Assembly: GCA_045641165.1 (NCBI GenBank)
Contig: JAZUGL010000009.1
Location: 1 to 64,000 of the forward strand
DNA from: Hennigella sp045641165
GTDB lineage: Bacteria > Bacillota_I > Bacilli_A > Mycoplasmatales > Mycoplasmoidaceae
DNA length: 64,000 bases
Reading direction: 5' to 3'
Shown: positions 1 to 11,122 of the stretch, one piece after another
Numbering within the stretch: position 1 is the first letter of the stretch
Layout of the letters: every line of letters begins with the position of its first letter
Made by a program: the position numbers and the translations under genes
Notes under the pieces: model-generated
Databases searched by the model: none
Told to the model about the DNA's origin: nothing
Seen by the model: the letters and a program-made list of their open reading frames with translations, nothing else

Positions 1-445
1 AAGGAAATAATTCATTTAATAAAGTAAAAAGTTCCTTTTTAAAAAATGTTTTAGAAGCAAATGGACCATAATATGTTCCTTTATATTTGTTAGTAAAATG
101 GGTGTATAAAATTCTTGGGTTTTTCTCATTAGTAACAACAATATATGGATAACCGGATGAATCTTTTAATAAAACATTGTATTTTGGTCTATGCTTTTTA
201 ATCAAGTTGTTTTCTAGAATTAATGCTTCGTTTTCATTTTTAACAACAAAGAATTCTACATCAGCTATATTTGCAACAAGTTGAGTTGTTTTGTAATCAT
301 GTAATCTATTGAAATATTGGTGAACTCTATTGAATAGATTTATTGCTTTACCAACATAGATAATTTCGCCATTATTATCTTTTCAAAGATAACATCCTGG
401 TTTTTTAGGAGCAGAAGATAATTTAAATTTTAAGATTTTATTCAT
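1..445 (-). CDS. uvrC: Excinuclease ABC subunit C, N-terminal part (cut by window edge)
   Basis: The first ~148 codons of UvrC, which makes the incisions on both sides of a lesion during nucleotide excision repair after UvrAB loading. The start reads MNKILKFKLSSAPKKPGCY, followed by a GIY-YIG nuclease domain: GCYLWKDNNGEIIYVGKA, then the N-VHQYF region and an HRPKYN motif near residue 88. One TGA-Trp codon lies in CYLW. The gene starts one base after the stop of the next upstream minus-strand gene, so the two may be co-transcribed. The C-terminal HhH and second nuclease domains lie outside the window. The family call is secure. Confidence 0.93.
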
Positions 446-446
446 A

Positions 447-1115
447 TTACTTATTTAAATAAATCTTTTGTCTTTTTAATACTCTTTCTAAAGACACATA
501 AATCACAAGTGCATTGTGACAAACAATAGAATATCTTCTATTATTTTTAAGATTAAAAACTATACGGTTTCTTTTTACTTCATAGTTATTAATTTGAGCA
601 TAATCAATTGAAATAATGTCAATCTGTTTAGAAACTATCAAACGTTCGGTAGTAATATAGAAATCACATAATGTTAAAACTTCTTTATTTTGTCCGTTTT
701 TAATTTCATTAAACTCATTGATTTCATATCTATAAAAAACTAGTTCTTTTGGTCTAATTGAAAAGTCAACGATTAATTGTTTTAAATTTCTAACTTTAGC
801 AAAAACAATAGCATTAACATTGATAATGTATTGCTTCTCAAAACTATTTAATTCGTTTCTCAAACAAAGCTTATCAATAACTTCATCTAATTCATCTGGA
901 TAAGTTTTAACATATCTTTCATTTTCTTTCATTCATTGTTTCAAAATTGCAAAACGATAAGCTAAAAAGTTTTGTGCTTGACCAAAATGATAGAAATTTA
1001 AAATTTGCTTTTTAGTTAAACTAAAAAGATTGGCAACATTTACTTTATCTTTAATGTATGATAAATACTTTGTGTTGTAGTCTTTTCCTGGTTCTCTTTG
1101 GAAAAAGTTTTTCAT
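447..1115 (-). CDS. Unrecognised protein with a possible bacterial PH-like domain
   Basis: A protein of 222 residues with one TGA-Trp at 933-935. I do not recognise a named family. The C-terminal half (about residues 125-215) resembles bacterial PH-like folds: short beta strands around 'FYITTERLIVSKQIDIISID' and then 'VFNLKNNRRYSI'. The N-terminal half is helical and charged. No signal peptide or membrane segment is visible. I chose the ATG at 1115 because a TATAAT-like box on the minus strand (1128-1123) lies 7 bases upstream, which suggests a leaderless mRNA. A longer start at 1151 would run into the divergent gene. It lies directly upstream of uvrC with a one-base gap, probably as one transcript, but this does not prove a repair role. 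Confidence 0.75.
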
Positions 1116-1122
1116 ATATGTT

Positions 1123-1130
1123 ATTATAAT
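1123..1130. promoter_or_regulatory. Shared palindromic -10 box for two divergent leaderless genes
   Basis: The 8-base palindrome ATTATAAT holds TATAAT on the plus strand (1125-1130) and on the minus strand (1128-1123). The plus gene's ATG is at 1137 and the minus gene's at 1115, so each start codon lies 6-7 bases from its -10 box, where transcription should begin. Both mRNAs would therefore be leaderless. Neither has a Shine-Dalgarno sequence. Transcription starts are inferred, not shown. Confidence 0.6.
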
Positions 1131-1136
1131 TATTTT

Positions 1137-1553
1137 ATGAAAAGACTTCAAAGCAAAAAGCGTTCAAAATATTTAGATTCTATTGCTAGAAAATCTTTAT
1201 TAAAAGATAGAGTGCATTTTAGAAGAAATTTGCATTTAAATCATCAACCAACAAACATTAAGATAGTTAGGATTAAAGATGATTTTGATTTGCTTTATAA
1301 AGCTAAAGGTTTAAAAGAAATGGATGAATTAGAATGTTATTACATCTATCATATCGATATAGACTTTTTACCATCATGATCTTTAAAAGTTAATGATAGT
1401 GAAATTGTTTATACAAATTCACAAACTAATGAAATAGTAGGAATTAACAAAGAATGAAAAACAAAACCAGATTTTGTTAATGTGTGAATACTAAAACAAA
1501 AAATGTGTGAATATTTAAAGATAAACTTTGGCGATATTATCTTTACAAGATAA
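1137..1553 (+). CDS. Unrecognised small basic protein
   Basis: A protein of 138 residues starting MKRLQSKKRSKYLDSIARKS. It contains several TGA-Trp codons, including one after FLPS. The N-terminus is strongly basic and the rest is mixed, with hydrophobic/charged alternation (ELECYYIYHIDIDFLP). No membrane segment or motif is visible and I do not recognise a family. The start at 1137 follows from the -10 box ending at 1130. An in-frame ATG at 1098 would overlap the divergent gene and precede the promoter. The stop TAA (1551-1553) directly abuts the convergent permease stop at 1554, leaving no spacer. Confidence 0.7.
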
Positions 1554-3437
1554 CTATTTGAAATCTGTTCTCTTATAAACAATAATTGAGCTTGCTAATA
1601 AAATAACTGAAATTAGTGATCAAGCAGTAACAATAGCATAAATAGAATAAAAGTTTGTTACATTATATTGATATAAGTTAGCAAAAGTTTCAGCTACGGA
1701 CATTGTTGAAGTAACAAGTTTTGAATAGTATCGATCTGTTGCTCCTGATCCAACATTAACAAAGAAGCCGTCATCAAATATCTGTTGGATATCCTCATTA
1801 TTTTTTTTCTCTTGTGGTGTTCCTTCTTCAATAATGTGATCACTTCACTCTATGTATTCTTTACTTGTGAAAGGAAACTTGTGTTCTTCACCGGGGTGTT
1901 TTGTTTCAAGTCATTGTTGAATTATTAGATTTTGTGTGTCTTGAGCTTTTATGGCTCAAAAATAATGAATTCTAGCGATTGTATTGAACATAGTTGTTCA
2001 ATCTTCATTGTTTTGAAGGTCTTCTCAAGTACCATCATAGAAAACATTGTTCATTGCCGATTTTACGGCAGCAGTATTAAAGAAGTCACGTCTGCTAGCT
2101 ACGGTTTCATTAATGTATTGATTAAATAGGTCTGTTGCGACTGTTGTTTCCTGTTCGTTTAAGACTAAGTCTTTGTCTAATTTAACTCATAGCTTATTGT
2201 TAAATTTTTCCCTCTGTTCTGGGTCTGTTGGATGATAAAATGTTTCAGGGTTTCTAGAAACAACACACACTGAATCAAAATCAACTTCTCTATATTTTGA
2301 TTGGATATATCAGTTTGTTGTTTCAAATTTACCTACATCACCACCAATAATTCTTACTTTAGGATAAGTTTTACCTTGAGAGGTAAATCTTTCATAACAT
2401 CCAATTGGATAATTGCCATTATTTATATTAGTTGGATCGCCAACATGTGTATTATCTAAAATATCATAATTGAATTGTGTGTTAGCACCAATATATAGTT
2501 GTTTAGCATCTTCAAGTTTCATTGATTCAAGACCAAAAGCAACATATAAGTTACTTAATTGTTTACCAAAATCAATGTAATTGATAAATCCTGTTTTTCC
2601 TTGTCTTTGTGCTTCTTTTCAAGTGTCATTAGTTTCTAAGTGAAGTATTTCTTCATAGTTGTCACCTAAATGACATTGAATGGATGCATAAGAGTATGAA
2701 ACAGCATCTTCTGGATGTTCATATTGTGCTCTTGTGTTTGCTCTAAAACTTAAAATACTTGAGTTAAAAGTATCTTCAATTACATCATTTGGCGATGTAG
2801 CAATTTGAGGATAAACAAAGTTTAATAAACACATTACAAAGGCTAAACCAATTGTCCCTATCATTGTAATTACTTGACCACCAACCATACAAATAAAGAC
2901 AGAAACACCACCAAATAAACACATGTTAACAATGTTTCCAACAAAGATTGAAACTAAAATTGCAAAATATTTAGATGTTTCTACACCTGTTGGGTTTGTT
3001 GTAAGATTATAAACACCAAATATTGGGCGAATTAACGCAACAATTATTAATGAAATGGCACAGAACATAAGAATTATTAACAAGTATGTTAATGTTTTAA
3101 TACCCACTGCCGAACCTTTTGTTAATGGTTTGGCACTTAAAGATAAATCTGTTCCGTCTTCTCTTCCAACCCTAAAAATAGTTACAGCAACAGAAGATGT
3201 TGCGGCAGAAATAAAGAACAAATTAAATATTGGCATATTAAATGTGCTCATGTTTCATATAAATAATGGTTCTTGTTTAATGGTTGCAGGCACAATAAGC
3301 AATATTATCATTAGGTAAAGCAAATAAAGAACCGCAATAATATAAGCAAACGGTCTTTTAAAGAACGTTTCAAACAAGAAGCCCATGTAGGCTATTCTTG
3401 GATTACTGTTAAATTCTCCTCTGCTTATCCTTTTCAT
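1554..3437 (-). CDS. ABC-2 type permease with large external domain
   Basis: A membrane protein of 627 residues with several TGA-Trp codons. Hydrophobic segments lie near residues 28-53, 69-90, 115-137, and in two or three further segments to about residue 215. A soluble domain of about 370 residues follows, and a last membrane helix sits at about 595-620 (ending IIVYKRTDFK). The first cytoplasmic loop 'FRVGREDGTDLSLSAKPLTK' matches the corresponding loop in the permease at 4517-6595, so the two are paralogues. It is encoded directly after the ATPase with a shared base (TAATG at 3437). The likely role is an ABC-2 exporter of unknown substrate. The topology is judged by eye. Confidence 0.82.
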
Positions 3438-4507
3438 TATTTATTACTCATTGTGTCTACTGAACCAAATTTAATTAGTTTCTTGTAAATGTCATCTAAT
3501 TTGTTTCCTATTTCTGTATAAGTGATTAAATTCATTTTGTGTTTAGTTAAGAAACTAAAGAAATCCATTTCTTGTCTTTTTGTAATAAAGTTGATTACAT
3601 AATTCAAAGAAATAGAGTCAATATGGTATTTTATTCCTGTTTCTTTTAAGAATTGCTTTAGCAAGTCTCTCTTATCAACATTAACCATAACTTTTCTATC
3701 TGCATATTTTTCAAATAGTTTTTTAGTTGTTCCAGTGAAGACTATTTTTCCACCATCTAATATAGTAGCAGCATTAGCGTATCTATCTAATTCAGCTAAA
3801 ACGTGAGATGAGATAAATATTGCTTTACCAGCTATTTTCAATTTATTAAGTGTATCAAATAATTCTAGTCTTGCTTTTGGGTCAAGATTAGCTGCTGGTT
3901 CGTCCATAACTAGAATTCTTGGGTTATGAATTAGTGCTTGAGCTAGTAAAACTTTTTTCTTTTGCCCTGAAGAAAAACTATTGGGGTTTTTACTTCTTAA
4001 GTTTCATAACTTAAGTTCTTTTAATTTATTAACTGCAAATTCTTTAGCTTCTTTTTTCTTCATGCCAGTTAATCTTGCCATTCAAACTAAATATTTAAAA
4101 CAAGACATTCTTGTTGGGAATCTTGCGTTTTCTGGAATGTATCCTAATGCTTTCTTAGCTTCAATTGATGTGTTCTTGTGACCATCTATTAAAACTGTTC
4201 CAGATCATCTTGCATACGCACCAATAATTGATTTAATGGATGTGGTTTTACCAGCACCATTAGCACCAATGAAAGCATGGAATTGTCCTGGATAAACATT
4301 AAATGAAACGTGATTAATTGCTGGAGCTTTTTTTCTAGGATATTTTTTGTATAGATTTTCTACAAATAAAATAGGTTTGTTTTTAAGACTCTTATAGTGT
4401 TCAATACCTGTTTCAGTGTTTTGTCTAGAAAGTTTGTGACTCTTGAATTCTTTCACAAATTTTTTAACGTTTAAATTGTTTTGTTCTTTTATCGTATTTA
4501 ATTCCAT
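3437..4507 (-). CDS. ABC transporter ATP-binding protein
   Basis: An ATPase of 356 residues that would power the two flanking ABC-2 permeases. An N-terminal extension of about 45 residues precedes the nucleotide-binding domain. Walker A is GANGAGKTT (near residue 82), the signature-type motif is NSFSSGQKK, Walker B is ILVMDEP, the D-loop is ANLDP and the switch histidine is in ISSHV. About 120 C-terminal residues follow, as in drug/bacitracin-type (BcrA-like) ATPases. The gene sits between two permeases of the same strand, 9 bases after the upstream one and overlapping the downstream one by one base. This gives one heteromeric exporter operon. Confidence 0.92.
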
Positions 4508-4516
4508 AATAAACTC

Positions 4517-6595
4517 CTATTTAACATCGTATTTGTTGTACACAACAACTCCTGCACCAAATAAACATGTTGATATAAGTATTCAAACTAGTGCATATAC
4601 TCAGAAGTTTGTTGTTTTTTGGGCCTCATAAAAGAAAAGACACATATTTAATCCTGTTGGCACACCTAAAGCATTTACAAGATATGGTGATCATGTTTTA
4701 GTAAATGTATAAACTTCACCATAATATTCAGCTGTTCTCATTGGTGTTTCAATAGATTTAAACATATAGTTTTCTGTTGGGTCACATGTTGTATTAAATA
4801 TTGCAGCATATTTTTCTCACATTGCAAGTGAACATTCTTTCTTAATATCGTCAGATAAAGAACTGTTTCTTAATCTTTCTAAGGCAGTGAAGTCAACAGT
4901 TTCAGAACCTGTTTCTAAAAGGTGAATTGGAGAAGCAGAATCTATTACATCTTGTAACATTCAACCCTCGTCGGAATTTTTAACACTTATATAAGGGAAA
5001 AAATTATTTAACTCAGAAATTATGTTTAAACGCTCAGCCGCCTCTGCTTCAATTGTTGGATTATTTCTTAATATGTCTTGTTGATCTTCATATGCTTTGT
5101 AAAAGCAAAAATATTTAAATTGAAGAAATCTATCATTTAAATCTCATACAGAATGAACATCAAAGTCTGGATGTGATAACACAGGAACATTGTAATCTTC
5201 TGCTTTATTCATTAAATATATTCAAACTAAATCATAGTAACGAGCAAGATTTTCCGTGTGTGATCATGTCTTTTGATAGTCACATGGGTTGTCAAAAACA
5301 TCTTGTTTATAGTATTGGCCTTCTTTTAGATTAGAGTTGAAAACATTATCATACATGTCTTCAAAACCTTCATGATACTTGTCATAATCTTCTTTTTCAA
5401 AGTAAACATCTCTTCTTGTAAAAAGCTCAGCTTTTTTATAGTTACCAATCGGAACTCTTTCAGCAAAACCAGATAAGTTTGCTGCTTTTGTTGCTCTAAC
5501 ACCAACAGAACCACAAGTTGAAGGAATATAAACATCTGCACCACTAACGTTATATTTTTGATTATCTGCGTAAATAAGTGGAATTGGTTCTTCTCAATTA
5601 TCAGCTTTAACTGTTTTATGGTCCTCATGTTCAATTAATTCAGGGCTGGCTGGAGATTTTAACTTATAGTCTCAAAATCTAGATATAGCAAAGATTCTTC
5701 TTGCTTGTCTTTCAGAAAATTTATTAATTCCGGCAGAAAGATAGCTTAAAGATACTTGACCAGCAAAATCTGTAACATTCAAAATCTTTGTTGGGTCTTT
5801 GGCTTTAACATTACCTTCTCAGTAGTCCACTATGTCTTGTCACGTTCCTGTATTACATTTAATTGCATATTCAGGTTCGCCTTGCGCATTGATGAAAGGA
5901 ACACTTTCAAAATCAACTAGTTCCTTTTCTTCATATGATCAATCGTTAAGTTTTCTCTTGGCGTATATGTAAGTGTTGGGCGTTATGTTGTCATCAGTAA
6001 CTGCTTTTAATGGTGTACGGAACACAAATAATGTTAGTGTTTGGTAAACCAAAAATACTAACGAAACAACAATGTTGGCAATAATAATACCAACTTTAGC
6101 AAATTTAGCTGAGATAACAACTGCTAGTGATCCAAAAACACCAAAACTTACTAAGTTACCAATAAACATGCTAACAACAAGCCCTCAATAGAATTGAGGT
6201 TCTGTTTTAGGAATAAATCATGTTAATGCAGTAATAATTACTGCTGATATATTTACCATCAAACAGTAGCTAAAGAATGTAAAGAACTTAGTCCAAACAA
6301 TTGTTTTTCTTGAAATTGGTTTGGAAATAACAATCAATTCTGTTCCTTCTTCGTTACTGTCTTTAAAAATATTAATTGCTAGTACTGCTGTAAATAAGGC
6401 AACAGTCATTCCTAAGAATGACTCACAAACTGCCATTGTTGTGTTTGCTCACACTTGATAAACACTCATTCTTGCAGCTAAAGGTAGAACGATTAAAAAC
6501 ATACTGGTTGTTATCAAATATAACAATCATGTGATCCAAATTGGTCTCTTTTTGAATGTTGTAATAAACAAAAATTTGTAATAAACAAAATTCAT
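4517..6595 (-). CDS. ABC-2 type permease, paralogue of the downstream permease
   Basis: A protein of 692 residues with one helix near residues 15-38, a group of helices in the first ~190 residues, then about 450 soluble residues. A final helix ends the protein (FGAGVVVYNKYDVK). The loop 'FKDSNEEGTELIVISKPISR' parallels the loop of the 1554-3437 permease. It is first gene of the permease-ATPase-permease unit. The soluble part is rich in aromatic and acidic residues and probably faces outward, with no motif I recognise. The AT-rich gap upstream (6596-6661) is expected to hold the promoter. Confidence 0.82.
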
Positions 6596-6661
6596 AGAAA
6601 TGTTTTTTAATTATATATATAAAAAAAATATTTACTTTTTTATTAATAAAAAAGATAAATA

Positions 6662-7369
6662 TTAAAGCAAATTAGTAACTACTGATTGGATGTCGTCGTC
6701 ATCTTCACAAGAATCGATAAATCTTTCAATCTTTGCTAATAATGCTTCGTCAGTAATATCTTTTTTGTCTTGAGCAACAAGTTTAATGTCGGCTTCGTGA
6801 ATATTAAAGCCAGCATTTGTCAAAGATTTTTTAGCTTCGTAAAATTGCGTTGGATTAACATAAACTTCAAAGTTGTCTTCGTGTTCAATAATGTCTATAA
6901 CTTCATAATCTAACAATGCTTCTAGAATAGTGTCTTCGTTAGTTGTATTATTCTTTACAAGAATAAATGTTCCATAATTGTTGAAGAAAAGTTTAACACT
7001 ATTTGGTTTGGCAATAGTTCCATTAATCTTAGACAAATAACCTCTTAGATTACTTGCAGTTCTATTTTGGTTATCAGTTAAAGCATGAATAATAAATTGT
7101 GATCCGTTTGGTCCATAACATTCATATGTTAATGCTACCATGTTGGCAGGATCTTTTGCTGCACCAGAAATATTTCTTTCAATAGATTCACGAGATAAAT
7201 TGTTACTAAGAGCCTTTTCAACGGCGGCTTTTAGTCTTGGGTTTGCTTCGATATTGGGGCCGCCAACTTTTGCAGCGGCTTTAATTTCTTTAGCAAGTTT
7301 CAACCAAATTTTAGCTTGCATTTGTTGCTTTTTATTGGTTTGACTTGCTACTAAGTGTTTACGTGGCAT
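6662..7369 (-). CDS. YebC/PmpR (TACO1) family protein
   Basis: A 235-residue protein with the normal length and layout of the YebC/TACO1 family. The N-terminal helical part (KIWLKLAKEIKAAAKVGG) is followed by 'NPRLKAAVEKALSNNLSRE', 'YECYGPNG' and the alpha/beta C-terminal domains. Family members are described either as DNA-binding regulators or as translation factors that help ribosomes through proline-rich stretches, and the sequence cannot choose between them. It ends with an acidic tail (CEDDDD). Its ATG shares one base with the stop of pepD (TAATG), so the two are translationally coupled. Confidence 0.93.
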   Translation of the reverse strand: MPRKHLVASQTNKKQQMQAKIWLKLAKEIKAAAKVGGPNIEANPRLKAAVEKALSNNLSRESIERNISGAAKDPANMVALTYECYGPNGSQFIIHALTDNQNRTASNLRGYLSKINGTIAKPNSVKLFFNNYGTFILVKNNTTNEDTILEALLDYEVIDIIEHEDNFEVYVNPTQFYEAKKSLTNAGFNIHEADIKLVAQDKKDITDEALLAKIERFIDSCEDDDDIQSVVTNLL

Positions 7370-8862
7370 TACTTAGGACCTTTTAGTCTTGAAAGAACAA
7401 CTTTAATAAGTTTTCAGAATTTAACTGTATCTGAAACATTAAAACCTTCAGAAGGAGAGTGACAATTATAAAGTGTAGTGTTAACACTTATAGTGTTTCC
7501 TGTCATTTGTGGGTTCTTAGCGCAAAGTGTCGCGCACTCAAGTCCACCCGGAACCGCTAAGAAATTAATTTGACCACCAACTAAATCATGATATGCTGAA
7601 CTTCAAATTTGTGCAACATAGTTATTAGTGATGTCATTAATAAATGCAAATAGTCTTCCTTCTTGTGTGAAGTTTTCAAATCCAAGTAATTTTCCTAAAG
7701 AGGAAATTTTTCTAATTGTTCTTTGAATTTCACTATCAACAAAGCTACGTACTTTAAAGTCTATGTTAACTCTACCATCATCAATACAAATAAAACCTAG
7801 GTTTGATGAAGAATACATTTTTTGAGAATTAATAGATTGTGTAAACACTTTATTGGGCGCCAGGGCAGCAAAAAGCAAAATTCTTTTTGATGTTTCCCAA
7901 GAATATGTTTTGTCTGGGCTTTCCACTTTGTCAAATAAAACAACTGCACCATCTTCTTGTTTTTGTGCAACTTTCTTTGCTAATAAAAGTTGGTTAAGAA
8001 TAAATCTCTTAAATTTTTCAAATTTATCTTCAGTTAATAAAAGATTTACTTTTGCATAAACCGGTAAAGAGTTATTGATTGGTCCACCATCAAATTTAAA
8101 AATAGGAACTTCATAATTATTTAATTCAGCAAAGTCAATGATACATTGAGCTAAGAAAACAATTGGATTAATGTGTGGTCGTGTAATGTTGTTTCCTGAA
8201 TGTCCACCAGTAAAACCATTTAATGTTACATTGTAAGCATTAAGCTTAGTATTATTAGGTATTAGTTCAACAGGACAATTGTATTTCATTGTCGAACAAC
8301 CTGCACCACCATAAACTAAATCGTGTAAGCATTCACCATCTACATTAATGTAGTATTTAGCAGTTAGATCACCATTTTGAATATCGTCAATGATACATTG
8401 ACCAGGGTGGTCTTCTTCATTAACTGTAAAAAGATGTTCAAGTGGTCCATGAATAATTGTTGGATTAGCCATAATAGCTAGTTGTGTAGCTACACCTATA
8501 CCATCATCGCCACCTAAAGATGTTCCTTTAGCTTTAATTAATCCTGTTTCAGGATCATAATATGGTTCAATTGGTTCTTTAACTAAATCTTTTTTACAAC
8601 CATCAACTTTTGCTAAAACCATATCAAGATGTGATTGTAATAATACTGTTGGTCAGTTCTCGCAGCCTTTGGTTGCTTTTTGTTTTGCTAAAATCATTCC
8701 ACTTGGATAAACTTTAACTTCACAACCTAGGTTTTTGCATTGCTCTACCATTCATTTTGAAATTTGTTCTTCATGATAAGAACCGTGTGGGATTTCACAT
8801 ATTTTCTTAAACCAAGATAAAACTTCTTTAGGTTCAATTTTTTCTATTTCTTTAATTTCCAT
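7369..8862 (-). CDS. pepD: Aminoacyl-histidine dipeptidase (M20 family)
   Basis: A 497-residue cytosolic zinc dipeptidase of the PepD/Xaa-His type that frees amino acids from imported peptides. Visible signatures are 'LLQSHLDMV' (metal His and the catalytic Asp), 'SLGGDDGIGVA' (metal Asp), 'TVNEEDHPGQ' (catalytic and metal Glu, with a His where many relatives have GLxGA) and 'NVDGE'. The region 'GFTGGHSGNNI' fits the lid domain. The length is typical. It starts at MEIKEIEKIE, about 84 bases from the yfcC-type gene. It is the first gene of an operon with the YebC-like gene. Peptide salvage makes sense for a mycoplasma with few biosynthetic routes. Confidence 0.93.
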
Positions 8863-8930
8863 ATTTACTAAAAATAACTATATTATTTCTATTATAAAAA
8901 AATAATAGTATTAGTTAAATAGAGAAAAAG

Positions 8931-8953
8931 TATTCTAAATGAAATTTAGAATA
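8931..8953 (-). terminator. Intrinsic terminator overlapping the carrier gene's stop codon
   Basis: Perfect 10-base inverted repeat TATTCTAAAT / ATTTAGAATA with a 3-base loop. On the minus-strand RNA it is followed by CUUUUUCUCU. The stop codon of the carrier gene (8946-8948) lies inside the stem. Confidence 0.8.
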
Positions 8954-10886
8954 AGTTTGGCATAAATGAGCCACCACACATTAAAGCGGCACCAACAATC
9001 AATAAGATTACTATTTGTTTTCAGCTAGCTTTAATAAAGTCTGTATATTCAATCTTTGCACATTCACAGAATGGCAATGCCATTCCTGTAGGAACAAATA
9101 AGTTTGATCAACCCATACCGGCAGCAAATGTTGTAACTGCACCTGACATAGTAACTGTTCCTGCTCCAGCAGCAGCAATTGAACTACTAATCATAGGGAA
9201 CATTGCTGACGATAAACCAGAAGATGATGGAACAAATATTGTAAGTATTGCAATAACTAGGAATATTAATAGAACAGCACCTACAGCTGAAATTGCTTTA
9301 AGAGCAGCGCCAAGACCATTAGCAATTACATCATTAAGTCCTGAGTCCATTAATGTAATAGAAATACCTTTAGCTACTGAAATAATGAAAGCAACACCTA
9401 TAAAGTCTTTGCATCCTGCATATAGTGTACTTAAGAAATGAGAAGAACTCTTTCAGTTGATTGCACCAATAATTATTGCCGCAATAAAGAATAACATACC
9501 AGCTTCAACCATTCCTCAGCTACCAAGCGGTGTAATAGAAGACAAGAATGGGAAGTTAACTCTTAATCAGTTTACTAGTTGTTCAAATCCAGTAAATCCT
9601 GTAATTGCTTTTCAATCAACAAAACCAATAATTAGCATTAAGAATGCTATACCAAAGACAATTAGTGTTGCTTTTCTTTTGCCTGTCATTTGTAAAACAA
9701 CATCTTTATCAAATGTATATCTTTCTTTAAATTGGTTTTCTTGTAAGTAAACACAAGATGTTTTAGGGTGTTTTCTTACTTTTCTTGCATAAAGAACGGT
9801 ACAAATAATTGTTGTTGCCATTAAAACAGCAAACATTACTAATCTTCAAACGATTCCTGTCATTATAGTAATATCTGTTGGAAATGGAATAGAGCCTATG
9901 GCTGTTCCAATTAAAACTGGGTTAACTGTAGAAGCCATAACACCTACACCGGCGCCCATGTTTACCATTAAAAATCCTGTCATGACATCAAAACCAGCCG
10001 CAAACATGATTGGGATGATGATCATAAATAGTGGTAATAGTTGTTCACACATGTTAAATGTCGAACCACATATACCTAAAATAAGCATTAATATAGGAAT
10101 AAGAATTATTTCTTTTCCTTTCATTTTTTTAAGTAATGCGCCAATTCCTGCATCAATAGCTTTAGAGTCGTTGACTAAAGTCATTGTTCCATTAAATAAG
10201 AACAAGAAAATAACAATAGAACCAACACCGTTAATTTGTTTTGTTATTTCTTCTCCACTAGGATCTAAACCCATAGTTCTTTTATAGCCGGCAAATCCTC
10301 TTAAAGGATTTAAGAATATATCTAAAATGCCAGGAATTGTATTGTATGTAACTGCTCCTGTTTCTGGGTCAACAACTTCCGTTTTAATCATTCCAGACAA
10401 ATACAAAACTCAAATTAAAAAGACAACACCAACTAATGCAGCAAAAATCAATGTAATTGAACTTGGCAAAGAAAATTTTGGTTTCTTATATTCAGGGTTT
10501 CTTCTAACATTTAGTATAAATTCTTGCCTTTTTTCCTTAGATTTTCAAATCTTATCAAAGATAATCCCAATAATTGGTATTCAGAAAAATTGTTGTGTTA
10601 GTTTAGAAAATTTCTTCTCTAAAGGTTTTTCTGTTTTGGTTTTCAAAAAGACAGAATAAACAATACCACCAACTAATCCAACTAATAGAACAACACATGA
10701 CGTAACAATGTTACCAATGATTTTGTTCATGTCACCAGCAAAAGCACTATTAAATGCTACTGATAGAATTAGCATAGCTAATCCAAGAGTTAAAAAGATG
10801 TTATATACAAAAAACTTATTGATGACCTTTTTTACTGGTCATTTTACTAAATCAACTTTTTTAACTGTTTTTTTTGTTCTAGCCAT
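8946..10886 (-). CDS. YfcC/ArcD-type carrier, possible amino-acid antiporter
   Basis: A polytopic membrane protein of 646 residues with about 12-14 hydrophobic segments. It carries conserved YfcC-family stretches such as 'FLFNGTMTLVNDSKAID', 'NMGAGVGVMASTVNPVLIG' and 'FVPSSSGLSSAMFPMI'. The family includes C4-dicarboxylate and arginine/ornithine-type carriers, and in mycoplasmas it is often linked to arginine catabolism. No arginine-deiminase gene is present in this window, so the substrate is inference only. An N-terminal cytoplasmic basic region (MARTKKTVKKVDLVKWPVKK) and a long loop near residues 70-115 are seen. A minus-strand TATAAT (10918-10913) precedes the start. Confidence 0.82.
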
Positions 10887-10962
10887 TTTCCAAAAGTTAA
10901 TATATTTAATAAATTATATAGAAATGCATATATCTAGAAATATATTTTTTATAAAATAAAAA

Positions 10963-10983
10963 ACTATGCAAAAAATGCATAGT
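10963..10983 (-). terminator. Intrinsic terminator of tRNA-Leu
   Basis: Perfect 8-base stem ACTATGCA / TGCATAGT with a 5-base loop, 7 bases after the tRNA 3' end on the minus strand. It is followed by a T-rich run in the transcript. Confidence 0.85.
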
Positions 10984-10990
10984 CTTATCA

Positions 10991-11076
10991 TGGTGCTCGA
11001 GAAGGGACTTGAACCCCCAAGATGTTGCCATCAATAGATTTTGAGTCTATCGCGTCTGCCGTTCCGCCACTCGAGC
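10991..11076 (-). tRNA. tRNA-Leu (anticodon CAA)
   Basis: An 86-base class II tRNA on the minus strand. The acceptor stem is GCTCGAG/CTCGAGC followed by A and an encoded CCA. The anticodon loop CTCAAAA lies between GATAGA and TCTATT, so the anticodon is CAA and reads UUG leucine codons. The long variable arm lies around GATGGCAACATC, and the T arm has GGGGGTTCAAGTCCC. It is the only tRNA seen in the window. Confidence 0.95.
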
Positions 11077-11122
11077 GTTTTTTATACAAAAAACTCGTAA
11101 TTTATTATATAAGTAAAACAAT

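Noticed and set aside
5326..5634. A Leu/Ile-rich reading frame on the minus strand
   Set aside because: It is an alternative frame within the permease at 4517-6595, which explains the same DNA with a far better protein.
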